A stretch of 64,000 nt of DNA from Pseudomonas fluorescens (GCF_902498185.1 NZ_CABVIX010000014.1:62001-126000), one strand, 5' to 3'; positions 28,590 through 37,154 are shown, numbered from the stretch's first letter. Numbers and translations are program-made. Notes: generated by a model from the sequence alone, not told the origin.

Positions 28590-29096
28590 TACACGACTTC
28601 TCATTCTTAGATTTATTAGGTGCATGGGAATAGGTAGGGACAGCACCTATCCCATTTCCATCGAACGACTCCCAAAGCTGAGCAACCAGCGCGTCTGGCT
28701 CGTTGGCGTGTGCTGGTATGCGAACGACGCACGCAGTATAGGAAGAGTGATGCCGCTGTTTTGGCTGTTTAAACAGATATTTTTGGTTGAATATCTCGCA
28801 GAATAATTGACTCACATCACTAATGCTTGAAATCTGAAAAATGACCGTAAAGTCTTCTGCTTTGTCTGCGCCGATTCAAAACTGACCCAGGGGTTCAACT
28901 GCACCTGCTCATTTTTCGAGCAGGTGAACATGGGGTGATCAGCATGGAAATAGATCCATGACCCGACCATCCCAACTCGCCACACCCCGGCCCACCCTCC
29001 AGATTCCCTCAGGAAATTCCATGGTCCAGTCCAAGCCTGCGGATCCACTAGACCCTGCACCAAACCCGAGGCCAGCGCCATACCTGTGGGAGCCTG
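28590..29096. other. Gene-free gap with a hairpin
   Basis: No convincing gene. The AT-rich stretch 28735-28810 probably holds the transporter promoter. A perfect 9-bp hairpin cacctgctc/gagcaggtg is at 28902-28926. The nearby minus-strand sequence ctgggtcagttttgaatcgg resembles ends of IS21-family elements, suggesting an old insertion scar. Confidence 0.4.
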
Positions 29097-29165
29097 GCTT
29101 GCCAGCGAACCCGGCAAAGCCGGGCCATTCACCACCAAACCAAGGCTACCTCTCCACCCCGTAGC

Positions 29166-29459
29166 CTACCCCCCTCCCCTAACCACCCCCCGAGCCAAAC
29201 CCATTCTCACATCCTCCACCAACGCCCGCCCCATCCCCGACAGCAAATGCGCAGCCCAGACCAACGTCTCATCCTTCTCCATAACCCCCACAAACGTCAG
29301 CCTGTGCACACACCCCATCATCACCGATGCCTGCTCCAGCGCGTAATCAATGGGCATCCCCTGCGCTACACGAAACATATCCGGCGTTTGCTCGCCCTCG
29401 GCGCATTTCGCGATCCCCGGCGTAACGCCAAGGCCCTTCTTCTTGGATTCTTCCGACAT
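29166..29459 (-). CDS. DUF3077-like small protein, cassette copy 3
   Basis: The product is 97 aa, starting MSEESKKKGLGVTPGIAKCA, almost identical to copy 2 (Phe5 is Ser; small changes near the C-terminus, ARGVVRGGG). It is the second gene of the pair, following the DUF6124-like gene after 2 nt. Its function is unknown. Confidence 0.8.
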   Translation of the reverse strand: MSEESKKKGLGVTPGIAKCAEGEQTPDMFRVAQGMPIDYALEQASVMMGCVHRLTFVGVMEKDETLVWAAHLLSGMGRALVEDVRMGLARGVVRGGG

Positions 29460-29461
29460 AT

Positions 29462-29719
29462 CTAACCCTCCCCCTGCGCACTGCGTTGCGCCTGAACCTG
29501 CCCAAGCGCCAACTCGACCAGACTGTGCGCCGCATCGATCTCATGCATCACAGCCAACGTCAGAACCTGGTCACCCGGCTTCGTCAGCTGCTGCACCGCC
29601 TGCTGCGCAACCGTCTGCGCACAGACGAGGTACTCCGAGGCCTGGACCAGGGTGTCTTCAAGGGATTGAGGGGATTTAATGAAACCGGAAAGCGGTGGAT
29701 CTGGGACGATCTTGAGCAT
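29462..29719 (-). CDS. DUF6124-like small protein, cassette copy 3
   Basis: This 85-aa protein is identical to copy 2. The frame is open upstream to 29872 through the leader, but the conserved MLKIVPDPPLS start with GGAGAGAGACC is clearly the true one. Near identity to the copy 2.6 kb away indicates recent duplication or gene conversion. Confidence 0.8.
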   Translation of the reverse strand: MLKIVPDPPLSGFIKSPQSLEDTLVQASEYLVCAQTVAQQAVQQLTKPGDQVLTLAVMHEIDAAHSLVELALGQVQAQRSAQGEG

Positions 29720-29913
29720 GGTCTCTCTCCAACAGTAGTGGAGCTGCCGCTCACCTGCTGTCAAACAAGAGGGTGGCAGCTGTACGCGGGTTGACAGACC
29801 GACTGTTGGACCTCGGCGCACACAAGGTGCCCCACGCACAGCCGCCATAGCGGCAATACAGGTGATCAACAAGGCGGTCTGTCAAAACCGGTCGTTGATG
29901 AGCAACGACGTGG
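29720..29913 (-). promoter_or_regulatory. Structured 5' leader RNA, copy 3
   Basis: Same layout as copies 1 and 2. Stem 1 reads TTGACAGACC with GGTCTGTCAA: the G-C pair of copies 1 and 2 is replaced by A-U, a second independent compensatory change. The arm GCTGTGCG keeps pairing with CGTACAGC through a G-U wobble only in the minus-strand transcript, which fixes the direction of the RNA. Confidence 0.7.
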
Positions 29914-29915
29914 GG

Positions 29916-29945
29916 AGACTAGAACGCTGGTTGCGACCACTGCAA
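29916..29945 (-). promoter_or_regulatory. Putative promoter of cassette copy 3
   Basis: TTGCAG (29940-29945), 18 nt, TAGTCT (29916-29921) on the minus strand, followed upstream by the conserved block tttgggaaatggactacagg. Confidence 0.5.
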
Positions 29946-30259
29946 CGGCTTTTGGGCCGTGGGAGTATCTTTGGGAAATGGACTACAGGGAAGAAGGAAA
30001 ATCTGAAGTTTTGCGGATCACTCGCAGTATTTTTGCGTGATCTTGCTTTCGAAAATGAACAACGTGTGTAGTGCCGGGCGTCGGCAGGTCTGATCTACAC
30101 ATGCTGGGATCACGCAGAAACCGTTCTGCAGCGATACCCCCCAACAACCCTTGAATCTGGCGCAGCGCTCACGTTGAGTACTGATGCCCCTCTTTGATTA
30201 TCATGTAGGAAATTTCCTCTATTTTGGTAGGCTTTTGCCATCATTCGAGAGGAAATGTA

Positions 30260-31063
30260 ATGCCCGTAGTCATCGTGGAAAATGACACATCGCAGTGGGA
30301 AGACGAAACAGGCGCTGTCTATCACTTCCCAAAACGCTATCAAACCTGGCTCGCGCCGGGAGCCGAAGTGATCTACTACAAAGGACGCGTAAAGGACAAA
30401 AGCTTTGCTTCTGTCCGCCTCAGCCTAGACCCGCATTACTTTGGTATGGCGCGCATTGGCAAGGTCTACGCCGATCCAAGGAGTAATAAGGGCGACCTCT
30501 TTGCGCTGATCGAAAATTTCAAACCGTTTGAAGCCGCTGTCCCCTCGAAAATTAACGGTGAGTACCTGGAAACTATCCCAGCCACCCGCGTGAGTAATTA
30601 CTGGCGTGACGGGGTTCGGCCCATTTCCCAATTCGATTACGATGCCATTCTAAGCCATGCGACGCTCCTGCCTGTGCAGGCTGACGCGATTGAGCCGAAT
30701 ATCGAAGACGATCCAATGGTCTTTGAATCGGCCGATGAAGGCAGCAAGTCACACTACTTTGGAACCCGTTACGAGCGCCGCAAAGACCTGAGGGTGAAGG
30801 CCATTGCTATCCACGGGCTCGACTGCAAGGCATGTGGGTTTGATTTCGAACAGGCTTACGGGGAATACGCGAAGGGTCTGATTCACGTTCACCATGTAGT
30901 ACCGATCTCGGACTTCGGTGGCGCGAAAGCCGTGAACCCTGAAACTGACCTCGTGACTTTGTGTGCCAACTGTCACGCGGTAGTCCATCGCAAGCGGGAT
31001 ACGACTCTGAGTCTTGATGAACTTAAAGCAATGTTGCGTGGGCGGTGGATGATTGAGTCTTAG
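30260..31063 (+). CDS. McrA-like HNH endonuclease with N-terminal recognition domain
   Basis: The product is 267 aa from ATG 30260, with GAGAGGA 7 nt upstream. The N-terminal half (DTSQWEDETGAVYHFPKRYQ, IYYKGRV) looks like a PUA/EVE-type or related reader domain found in modification-dependent nucleases. The C-terminal HNH has CKACGFDF, HVHHVVPISDFGG, NPETDLVTLCANCHAVVH. It probably cleaves modified (phage) DNA; the reader assignment is weaker than the HNH. It stands alone beside cassette copy 3, with no methylase. Confidence 0.75.
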   Translation: MPVVIVENDTSQWEDETGAVYHFPKRYQTWLAPGAEVIYYKGRVKDKSFASVRLSLDPHYFGMARIGKVYADPRSNKGDLFALIENFKPFEAAVPSKINGEYLETIPATRVSNYWRDGVRPISQFDYDAILSHATLLPVQADAIEPNIEDDPMVFESADEGSKSHYFGTRYERRKDLRVKAIAIHGLDCKACGFDFEQAYGEYAKGLIHVHHVVPISDFGGAKAVNPETDLVTLCANCHAVVHRKRDTTLSLDELKAMLRGRWMIES

Positions 31064-31313
31064 TCTCTGACTAGTCTGCTGCCCAACCAGGGTTGGAGGA
31101 CGCCATCGTCGAGTGCTGAGCTTTCCAGCAGTCGCCAGCGTGGCTGGTTCATCCGCACGCCTGCCCTCGTCACTCCATTCAGCTAGCGCGGAAGCTTGAC
31201 CACAAGTGGTCTCTAGGTCATGGGCGCCAGTGCAGCTGCATGAAGTCGAACGAGGTTGCCCACCAGCCGCTGCTCGTAGAAAATCCGTGGCTTTGCTCGA
31301 AAGGATGCGCGCA

Positions 31314-31814
31314 ATGAAGCTGGACAAGACGTTCCAATTTACGACCCAGCACGGGATCGTGTTCAACGTTTCACAGATCACCCTCACCGACAGCGACCGC
31401 GGCCGCCTGCGCGAGCTGCATTTTGGCGAAGCGAAGAACGCTCATTATCAGGTCAACAGCAAGGTCGTCGAGGTCTACGACAAGATGCAGGCCAAGAACC
31501 TGCCCTGCACGATGACGATTGGCATTTCCCAGCCGCTGACCCGGCACCAGGGCGATGCCCTCACTGGCCAACGCACCGATATCGTCAGGCTGGTTTCTGC
31601 CGCTTCCGGTGGCGCTGCGGGCACGGTGGGCGGCCTGGCCGGACCTTGGGGCAGTCTGGCCGCCACTACTGCTGCATCGGCCGGAATGCGCACATACGCC
31701 AATGGTCTTCTGCCCCCCTTCCATGCTGGCGACATCATCGTCAGCATCCAGGCAGAAGTCCATGGTGGGATTGGCCCACAGCGCACTGCCGAATCACTGG
31801 TCATCAAGGTCTGA
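31314..31814 (+). CDS. Unknown protein with glycine-rich hydrophobic segment
   Basis: The product is 166 aa from MKLDKTFQFTTQHGIVFNVS, with AAAGGA upstream; the frame is open to 31206. It has a beta-rich N-terminal part, then an Ala/Gly segment (SAASGGAAGTVGGLAGPWGS) like a glycine zipper that could insert into a membrane, then a soluble tail. It is followed after 12 bp by a small membrane protein. No family is recognised; the pair could be an effector and partner. Confidence 0.55.
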   Translation: MKLDKTFQFTTQHGIVFNVSQITLTDSDRGRLRELHFGEAKNAHYQVNSKVVEVYDKMQAKNLPCTMTIGISQPLTRHQGDALTGQRTDIVRLVSAASGGAAGTVGGLAGPWGSLAATTAASAGMRTYANGLLPPFHAGDIIVSIQAEVHGGIGPQRTAESLVIKV

Positions 31815-31826
31815 GGGAAGCTGCAG

Positions 31827-32069
31827 ATGACGGACATTACTCAAACAATCGTTCTCGTGGTCCTGGCCTTTCTACTGGATCGGATCTTGAAGTCCTACCT
31901 GCTGCGCAAGTGGCTCGGGGTTACGCTGCTGGTGACTGGGGTGATCGGCTGCGTTACAGTCGGGAACGGTCAGGTGCTAGGCTTCGACCTGGAATTGCTG
32001 TCGGTCGTTGCGGTCCCGATGGGTGTGTTGTTGTTCCTGACCAGGCGCCGGTTTGTGGAGGTTGGGTAA
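31827..32069 (+). CDS. Small membrane protein, unknown
   Basis: The product is 80 aa. Hydrophobic helices at about 5-18, 29-45 and 55-72 (IVLVVLAFLLDRIL; LGVTLLVTGVIGCVTVG; LLSVVAVPMGVLLFL) are separated by short charged loops. AGGGA lies about 8 nt before the ATG. It is probably co-transcribed with the preceding gene. No family is recognised. Confidence 0.55.
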   Translation: MTDITQTIVLVVLAFLLDRILKSYLLRKWLGVTLLVTGVIGCVTVGNGQVLGFDLELLSVVAVPMGVLLFLTRRRFVEVG

Positions 32070-32656
32070 GGATTTCCGGCAGACGTCATCGAGATCTGAT
32101 GACTGGGCTTTGTAGGTGCCTCCATTACTGTGTCATGGGGGATTGCGCAGCAGTATTCTCGAGTAAGCCGGTTTCCTCGTATGCCGGTCCGCCAATCCTG
32201 TGCAATCCGCCTCCCTGGGTTGTGACGGTTGCATAGCGCAGCCGCGCCGTCACACCAACGTCGAGTGCTGATACCGCTTGGTGTATCCCTTGAGCAAATC
32301 AGTCGTAGCCAAAACACGCACATGAAGCGGAGGGCCCGATGCCGGCTCGCCGACAGACTCAAGCCAGCGCTCTTCGCCAAGGCCATGGCACAGGCAGATC
32401 GACGTCCAGACTGCCCAAAAATCTTTCACGCCCCGTATCAGCCCAGTGTGCCGCTACCGCTGTGTGCCAGCGTTCAGGGAACGCTCCCACCGCGCCATGC
32501 GGCCGTTGGCAGTGAGCGTCTCGCGAGACCGCACAACAGTCGATGCGCTGCAGCAGGATAGGCTTAGCATGTGCTGGCAGTCCTGCAGTCTGGGGATGGC
32601 GATTCAGATTTTAATGAAACGGTAGATTTTGGAGGGTCCCTGCAGATGAGTGTTGC
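32070..32656. other. Gene-free gap
   Basis: A frame at 32229-32561 is open, but it lacks a ribosome site and recognisable content. No RNA gene, repeat or terminator was recognised in this stretch. Confidence 0.4.
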
Positions 32657-33325
32657 TCACTCGAACAGGCTCAAATCAATTTGCTCGGTTGCCAATGCCC
32701 TTTGAACCGCCGGCCGCTCGATGATCGAGCGTACGAGCCGGGTCCAATTGGGGAAACTGGCTTGCATATCCATATCAATCCACCTCCCCCAGATCCAGAA
32801 GACCAACAGAACGGGATGGACGATAGTGAATGTACTCAGCAGGGAATGACCGCTTTGCGCAGCGATGTGCTGTTCGATAAAACTGTAGTTATTCAGGACG
32901 TTAATGCGACCCTTTTTGACAATCGCTGGGAACAGGGCTTCATCGTCGACAAACCGCTGCGGGCGCCAGATTTGCCCAAAAGAAAGGCTATGTACCGTTC
33001 CTGACAGCCAATTCAGCCACTCCAGGCATCGAGCCAATCGATCCGGGCTGTCGGGAATAAAGCGCGACGGCGCCTCCTGGCTGGCCAGATAAACCAGTAT
33101 GGCGGGTAGTTCTGTCAATACACCGGGCGTGTCGCCGATAGGCCCACCCAGGCGGCGAAGGGCCGGAACTCGGCCTTTGGGATTGATACTCAAGTATTCT
33201 GGCGTTTGTGTACCAACGCCTTTCAGCGCCGAGCACAACTCCAATTCGAATGGGTGTTCAAGTTCTTCAAGAAGAATATGCGCTGCCAGTGAGCAGGCAC
33301 CGGGAGAGTAGTAAAGAAGGTACAT
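32657..33325 (-). CDS. Glutathione S-transferase family protein
   Basis: The product is 222 aa. The thioredoxin-fold N-terminal domain (MYLLYYSPGACSLAAHILLE) has the Ser/Cys active-site region SPGACS; the cis-Pro segment NPKGRVPALR and ELPAILVYLA follow. The helical C-terminal domain has RCLEWLNWLSGTVH. It is likely cytosolic and of the beta or related bacterial class. The cluster context (singleton in an accessory region) gives no substrate. Confidence 0.85.
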   Translation of the reverse strand: MYLLYYSPGACSLAAHILLEELEHPFELELCSALKGVGTQTPEYLSINPKGRVPALRRLGGPIGDTPGVLTELPAILVYLASQEAPSRFIPDSPDRLARCLEWLNWLSGTVHSLSFGQIWRPQRFVDDEALFPAIVKKGRINVLNNYSFIEQHIAAQSGHSLLSTFTIVHPVLLVFWIWGRWIDMDMQASFPNWTRLVRSIIERPAVQRALATEQIDLSLFE

Positions 33326-33594
33326 TCAGCCCCTCGTGAGTAGCGACCTACTGCATGGAATATGCGAGGCAATCGAGCCTGGCACAAGCGTTGGTACACG
33401 GACCGAATTAGGGCAGTTCTCGCACCGGTTGGCTAGCCCGTTGTCCAATCCGGCATTTCACAAACCTGGGCCAAAGTGAACTCTCTACTCCGAAGCGCAG
33501 ACCCTCTGCCTTTCATAGCCCTGAAAGGCGGGGCTTTCCATCGCTGCCGTTCTTTAGTCAATAACCAGTGAATAGCTGCTGCCCTCGACTGGCT

Positions 33595-33846
33595 TCATTT
33601 GATGAGCGAAGCAAGCTCAACGATTCCGACACCCATCATCACGCTCACGCTCCCACAAACGAAGGCTAATAGGACAGGATAGGAAAAAACCTCGCGCCAA
33701 GGCCCGTAGGGGTACTTCTCTTGCACATTGAGCTTGGCTTGTAGTTCGCGTAGTTGCAGCTGGTGTTGCTGCTGGCAGATCTTCAGCTGCTCTTTAACCA
33801 GCTCTCTAATGTGCTCATTAAGCTGCTCAATCTCGGATGGGGTCAT
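33595..33846 (-). CDS. Small coiled-coil membrane protein, unknown
   Basis: The product is 83 aa. An N-terminal amphipathic coiled coil covers 5-42 (EIEQLNEHIRELVKEQLKIC, QLQLRELQAKL), and one C-terminal membrane helix covers about 55-80 (VLLAFVCGSVSVMMGVGIVEL). It resembles single-pass anchors of phage or conjugative origin, but no family is recognised. Confidence 0.5.
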   Translation of the reverse strand: MTPSEIEQLNEHIRELVKEQLKICQQQHQLQLRELQAKLNVQEKYPYGPWREVFSYPVLLAFVCGSVSVMMGVGIVELASLIK

Positions 33847-34022
33847 CGTCCTACACCTTGAGGTAAGGGATGTAGGTACAGATTACGCCCACCCGGCGCG
33901 CGTGGCTAGGCATTGGTCGGCTGACCGCTATCAATTCAAAGCGGACGAACACCAAGGCTACAATGCATGCCTGAACCACCAGTCACTGGCGGTCCTAATC
34001 AATCCCAGGCTCACCGGAGGTG

Positions 34023-34307
34023 ATGGATGACATCACCCAAAACGGTATCGAGGGTGATGATGAGTGGAACACCGAAGTGCCGGTGCTGATAATCCCGGAC
34101 GAGCGCCTAACGCCGACCCAGAAGGCGATCATCGAGACTGACTTCGGGATGGTGGATGGCAAGCTGGAGATTCCAAGCCGCCAGGCGCTGGTGAAGTATG
34201 GGCTGCAGCGGTATCAGATCGATCCGAAGAAGCTTGATCCGAAGCCTGAGGCGCAGCAAATATGGGTGGGGAATTTGAAGGGGTTGAAGGCTTGGTTATA
34301 TGACTAG
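34023..34307 (+). CDS. Short protein, possibly the C-terminal remnant of a WYL-type regulator
   Basis: The product is about 94 aa (MDDITQNGIEGDDEWNTEVP, then LTPTQKAIIETDFGM, ending LKGLKAWLYD). The segment LTPTQKAIIETDFGMVDGKL resembles the C-terminal end of WYL-domain/HTH regulators. GGAGGTG lies upstream, so it may be translated. No DNA-binding part is present. Low certainty. Confidence 0.45.
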   Translation: MDDITQNGIEGDDEWNTEVPVLIIPDERLTPTQKAIIETDFGMVDGKLEIPSRQALVKYGLQRYQIDPKKLDPKPEAQQIWVGNLKGLKAWLYD

Positions 34308-34448
34308 CCTCAGCACTAGCTGAGTTGGGAGGTCAGAGCATGGGTGTCAGTAGGGCTGACACTTTTGCTAAGTTCGATAGATGATGACTCGGAGAAAAAA
34401 TATCAATGCAGTGCATTGATAGCGCTATTCATCACAGAAAAAAATCGC

Positions 34449-35006
34449 TCAGCTACCGGTTGCACCAACAGATGCGGCCGCGATCATCGTCTTGATCGGG
34501 ATGAACATCGGCATTGTCCCCTCAGCACCTGCTTCGTCCAAAATCTGAAATCCGAGGGATTGGTAGAATTTGATCGCCTTGGGCGCTGCATCAAGGTACA
34601 TCCCTTTGATAGGAATGGTCTTGTGCACAGTAATAGCCTGATCGAAAGCCGTCATCAGCAGCTCCCCGCCAATGCCTTGTCGCTGATAAGGCGCGTCAAC
34701 AGCAAGCATGCTCAGCTTAACCGCAGGAACCTGGGGGGGCTGATTCCCTTGCTCCAGATAAGTCTGAACCCGAGCCTTGTCTAAAATAAGAAAAGTCAGC
34801 GTGCAGAAAGCAAACAATTCTCCCTTGTCGTTGATGCCTCCGATGCCGGTAACGTTCTCGCTCTTCAAGGCCCGCTTGAGTTTGGTCTTGAAGTAGTCGT
34901 CCAGCATGGCCTCTCCACAGCTGAAGGTCTTGGGAAAAGTGTAGGAGGAATAATGCCCACGCAGGTTGTTATCTATTTCGTACCTGGCGGTCTCTTGCAC
35001 GTTCAT
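34449..35006 (-). CDS. GNAT acetyltransferase toxin, TacT-like
   Basis: The product is 185 aa with a GNAT fold. Substrate region FSCGEAMLDDYFKTKLKR; acetyl-CoA motif A VKLSMLAVDAPYQRQGIGGELL (Q/RxxGxG/A); AAPKAIKFYQSLGF at motif B. This fits the TacT/AtaT family, which acetylates charged aminoacyl-tRNAs and blocks translation. It overlaps the upstream DUF1778-type antitoxin gene by 38 nt, the standard type II layout. Confidence 0.85.
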   Translation of the reverse strand: MNVQETARYEIDNNLRGHYSSYTFPKTFSCGEAMLDDYFKTKLKRALKSENVTGIGGINDKGELFAFCTLTFLILDKARVQTYLEQGNQPPQVPAVKLSMLAVDAPYQRQGIGGELLMTAFDQAITVHKTIPIKGMYLDAAPKAIKFYQSLGFQILDEAGAEGTMPMFIPIKTMIAAASVGATGS

Positions 35007-35292
35007 TTTTACTCCTCATGAGTTTTACCAAGGCTGGAGGTGGCGTTGCTTCTTCATCGCTCTCGCGAAGAACCTCGTGCAACCGGGAGAAAGCTTTCTC
35101 CGAAAGCTCCAAGCGGTTGTAGTTTTCCATTACTGCTTCGGCTTCTTTAAAAGCCGAAGCCATAATGAAAGAAGTCATGTCGAGACCTGAAATGGTTGCT
35201 GCTTTGCGGATGAACTCCTTGGCGAATTCAGTCGTCTTGAGATCGAGACGAGCAGTTTTTGCTGCATTCAAGTTTTCAACTAACGTAGACAT
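34969..35292 (-). CDS. DUF1778 antitoxin, TacA-like
   Basis: The product is 107 aa. An N-terminal ribbon-helix-helix (ARLDLKTTEFAKEFIRKAAT, SGLDMTSFIMASAFKEAE) would bind operator DNA. A helical C-terminal region (LSEKAFSRLHEVLRE) would wrap the GNAT toxin. It is the first gene of the toxin-antitoxin pair and probably autoregulates the AT-rich upstream region (35300-35340). Confidence 0.87.
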   Translation of the reverse strand: MSTLVENLNAAKTARLDLKTTEFAKEFIRKAATISGLDMTSFIMASAFKEAEAVMENYNRLELSEKAFSRLHEVLRESDEEATPPPALVKLMRSKNERARDRQVRNR

Positions 35293-35737
35293 TTGGTCAC
35301 CTGCTGTTGTATCTAGTTAAAATTTCTTCCTTAAGCTGGTTGCAAGCTGCAATAGCGCTTGCGCTCTTTTGATTTAGTTAGACGTACCTTCTTACTTCCT
35401 TACATTTTCTATCGTTTAACTTCAGTTTGAACCTAGTGGCCTTGGGGTCAGTGAGCCTGGCTCAGTACGTACAATAGCCGGGTGAGCCATCGACGTCAAG
35501 ATCGTACGGTTAATGTACGGGTGACGCGAACTGACGTATGGCTACACCTTTGAACTGGCGGGGACAAATGAGGGAGGCGCTGGTGAAGCCATCAAGACGA
35601 TCTGGCCAGTTGGACGAACAACCAGTCGTCTAGAGCAGTTATCGATTCAAAGCCCCCCACAGGGCAATTTCCTTCAATACCGCCGCATCGCTTCACCCTA
35701 CCTTCAGCACTCACTTACGAGCACTGAAGGTCCCCAA
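35293..35737. other. Gap upstream of the toxin-antitoxin operon
   Basis: The AT-rich part at 35300-35410 probably includes the antitoxin promoter. The remainder has no gene or repeat I can support. The lysE-type gene starts at 35738. Confidence 0.4.
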
Positions 35738-36325
35738 ATGAGCATTGTCCTGTCCATGGCCGCTTTCGCCCTGGCCTGCTCCATCACCCCCGGCCCGGTC
35801 AACATCGTCTCCCTGGGCTGCGCAGCGCGCTACGGTTTCCGCGCCGCCCTGCCCCATGTCACCGGCGCGACGCTGGGGTTTATCCTGCTGCTCTTGCTGA
35901 TCGGTCTTGGGCTGCATGAAGTGCTGCGCCAGTGGCCGTTGCTGACCCAACTGATTCGTATCGCTGGCGTGATGTTTCTACTGTATCTGGCCTACCAGTT
36001 AGTAAGTGATGACGGCCGACTAAGCACCGCGCAGGAGCAAAAGGTCCCCTCTGCACTTGGCGGCGCGCTGATGCAGTGGCTCAACCCCAAGGCCTGGCTG
36101 GCCTGCCTGGCTGGGATGGGCGCCTATGTGGCCGACGGCGACGTGCTGATGGTCTGGGTATTCGCCCTGCTCTATCTGGTGATCTGCTGGCTCTCGCTGG
36201 CCAGCTGGGCTTGGGCCGGTGCCTCGTTGCGAGGCTATCTGGAGCGTACTGCGAGGATACGCTGGTTCAACCGGGGCATGGCCGCGTTGCTGGCGGGTAG
36301 CGCCGTGTATCTGTTGCTGGAATGA
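35738..36325 (+). CDS. LysE/RhtB family amino-acid exporter
   Basis: This is a 195-aa inner-membrane protein with 5-6 helices. The family N-terminus FALACSITPGPVNIVSLGCA and the segment GFRAALPHVTGATLGF match LysE/RhtB exporters, with LMQWLNPKAWLACLAGMGAY in the middle. It is convergent, with a one-base gap, to an AraC-type gene that may regulate it. Confidence 0.9.
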   Translation: MSIVLSMAAFALACSITPGPVNIVSLGCAARYGFRAALPHVTGATLGFILLLLLIGLGLHEVLRQWPLLTQLIRIAGVMFLLYLAYQLVSDDGRLSTAQEQKVPSALGGALMQWLNPKAWLACLAGMGAYVADGDVLMVWVFALLYLVICWLSLASWAWAGASLRGYLERTARIRWFNRGMAALLAGSAVYLLLE

Positions 36326-37126
36326 TCAGCCTCGATACTGCCCCGGGGTGGCGGCCAGGGTGCGTTTGAACAAACGCTGCAGATGCGCTTGATCGGCGAA
36401 TCCAGCCTGGGCCGCGACCTCGGCGATGCCATCGCCCCGGCGCAGGCCATCGCGAGCGAGCTGCAGGCGGCAATCAATCAGGTAGCCATGGGGCGTCAGC
36501 CCGTAGTGCGCCTTGAACGTGCGGATCAGATAGGAGGGCGAAAGCTGCACCGCAGCAGCGATATCCTCCAGGCGCAGGGTATGCGTGCAATGCTCGCGGA
36601 TAAACTCTGCGGCCTGAATCATCTTGTGTGGGGCGCACGCAGTGTGATCGTTGGCCGTCTGCAGCCGCGCCACCAGTCGCTGGAAGAAATTCAGCACCGC
36701 AGCCTGCATGATGCCGGGGAGAGTGCCGCTGTCTGTCAACACGACGTACAAGCTATCCAGTTCGGCAAACAACGTGGGATCGGTGCTGTAGTTCTCTGCG
36801 AAGGGAACGAAGCCGTCTTGTGCGCCGATACCTGCCTGGCGTTGTACCGAGGCCAGCCAACCTGCATCGACGTAGAACATGCGGTAGGCCCAGGGTTGGT
36901 CATGCAAGGGATTGCAGGCATGGACTACACCTGGATTCATCAACACGACACTTCCGGCCGAAATGTGGCGGGTGTGATGACCGTTGAGGTAGCTACTCTG
37001 CCCCGCCATGATCCCGCCGATGGAGAAGGTCGCGTGAGCATGGCTTCCGTGGCTGAAGGTGCGGCCATCCTCGACATTGCGGATCTCGATATGGGGGACG
37101 GCCGGGTGACGCCAGTAGTGAGACAT
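36326..37126 (-). CDS. AraC-family transcriptional regulator
   Basis: The product is 266 aa. An N-terminal cupin sensing domain has HATFSIGGIMAGQSSY and SVVLMNPGVVHACNP. The C-terminal double HTH covers about 165-262, with LEDIAAAVQLSPSYLIRTFK and ADQAHLQRLFKRTLAATPGQ. The gene is paired tail-to-tail with the LysE-type exporter; such AraC-LysE pairs are common, so the exporter is a likely target. Confidence 0.9.
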   Translation of the reverse strand: MSHYWRHPAVPHIEIRNVEDGRTFSHGSHAHATFSIGGIMAGQSSYLNGHHTRHISAGSVVLMNPGVVHACNPLHDQPWAYRMFYVDAGWLASVQRQAGIGAQDGFVPFAENYSTDPTLFAELDSLYVVLTDSGTLPGIMQAAVLNFFQRLVARLQTANDHTACAPHKMIQAAEFIREHCTHTLRLEDIAAAVQLSPSYLIRTFKAHYGLTPHGYLIDCRLQLARDGLRRGDGIAEVAAQAGFADQAHLQRLFKRTLAATPGQYRG

Positions 37127-37154
37127 AGGTCCTCCGATTCAGCGGATCTTCATG

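Larger units (their letters stand above)
29097..30012. repeat. Long direct repeat: cassette with leader, copy 3
   Basis: It matches 26482-27400 nearly base for base, from gccagcgaacccggcaaagc through both genes, leader and promoter block. Confidence 0.8.

Noticed and set aside
32229..32561. 110-codon frame in the gap before the GST gene
   Set aside because: Arg/Pro-rich, with no ribosome site and no conserved pattern; treated as non-coding.
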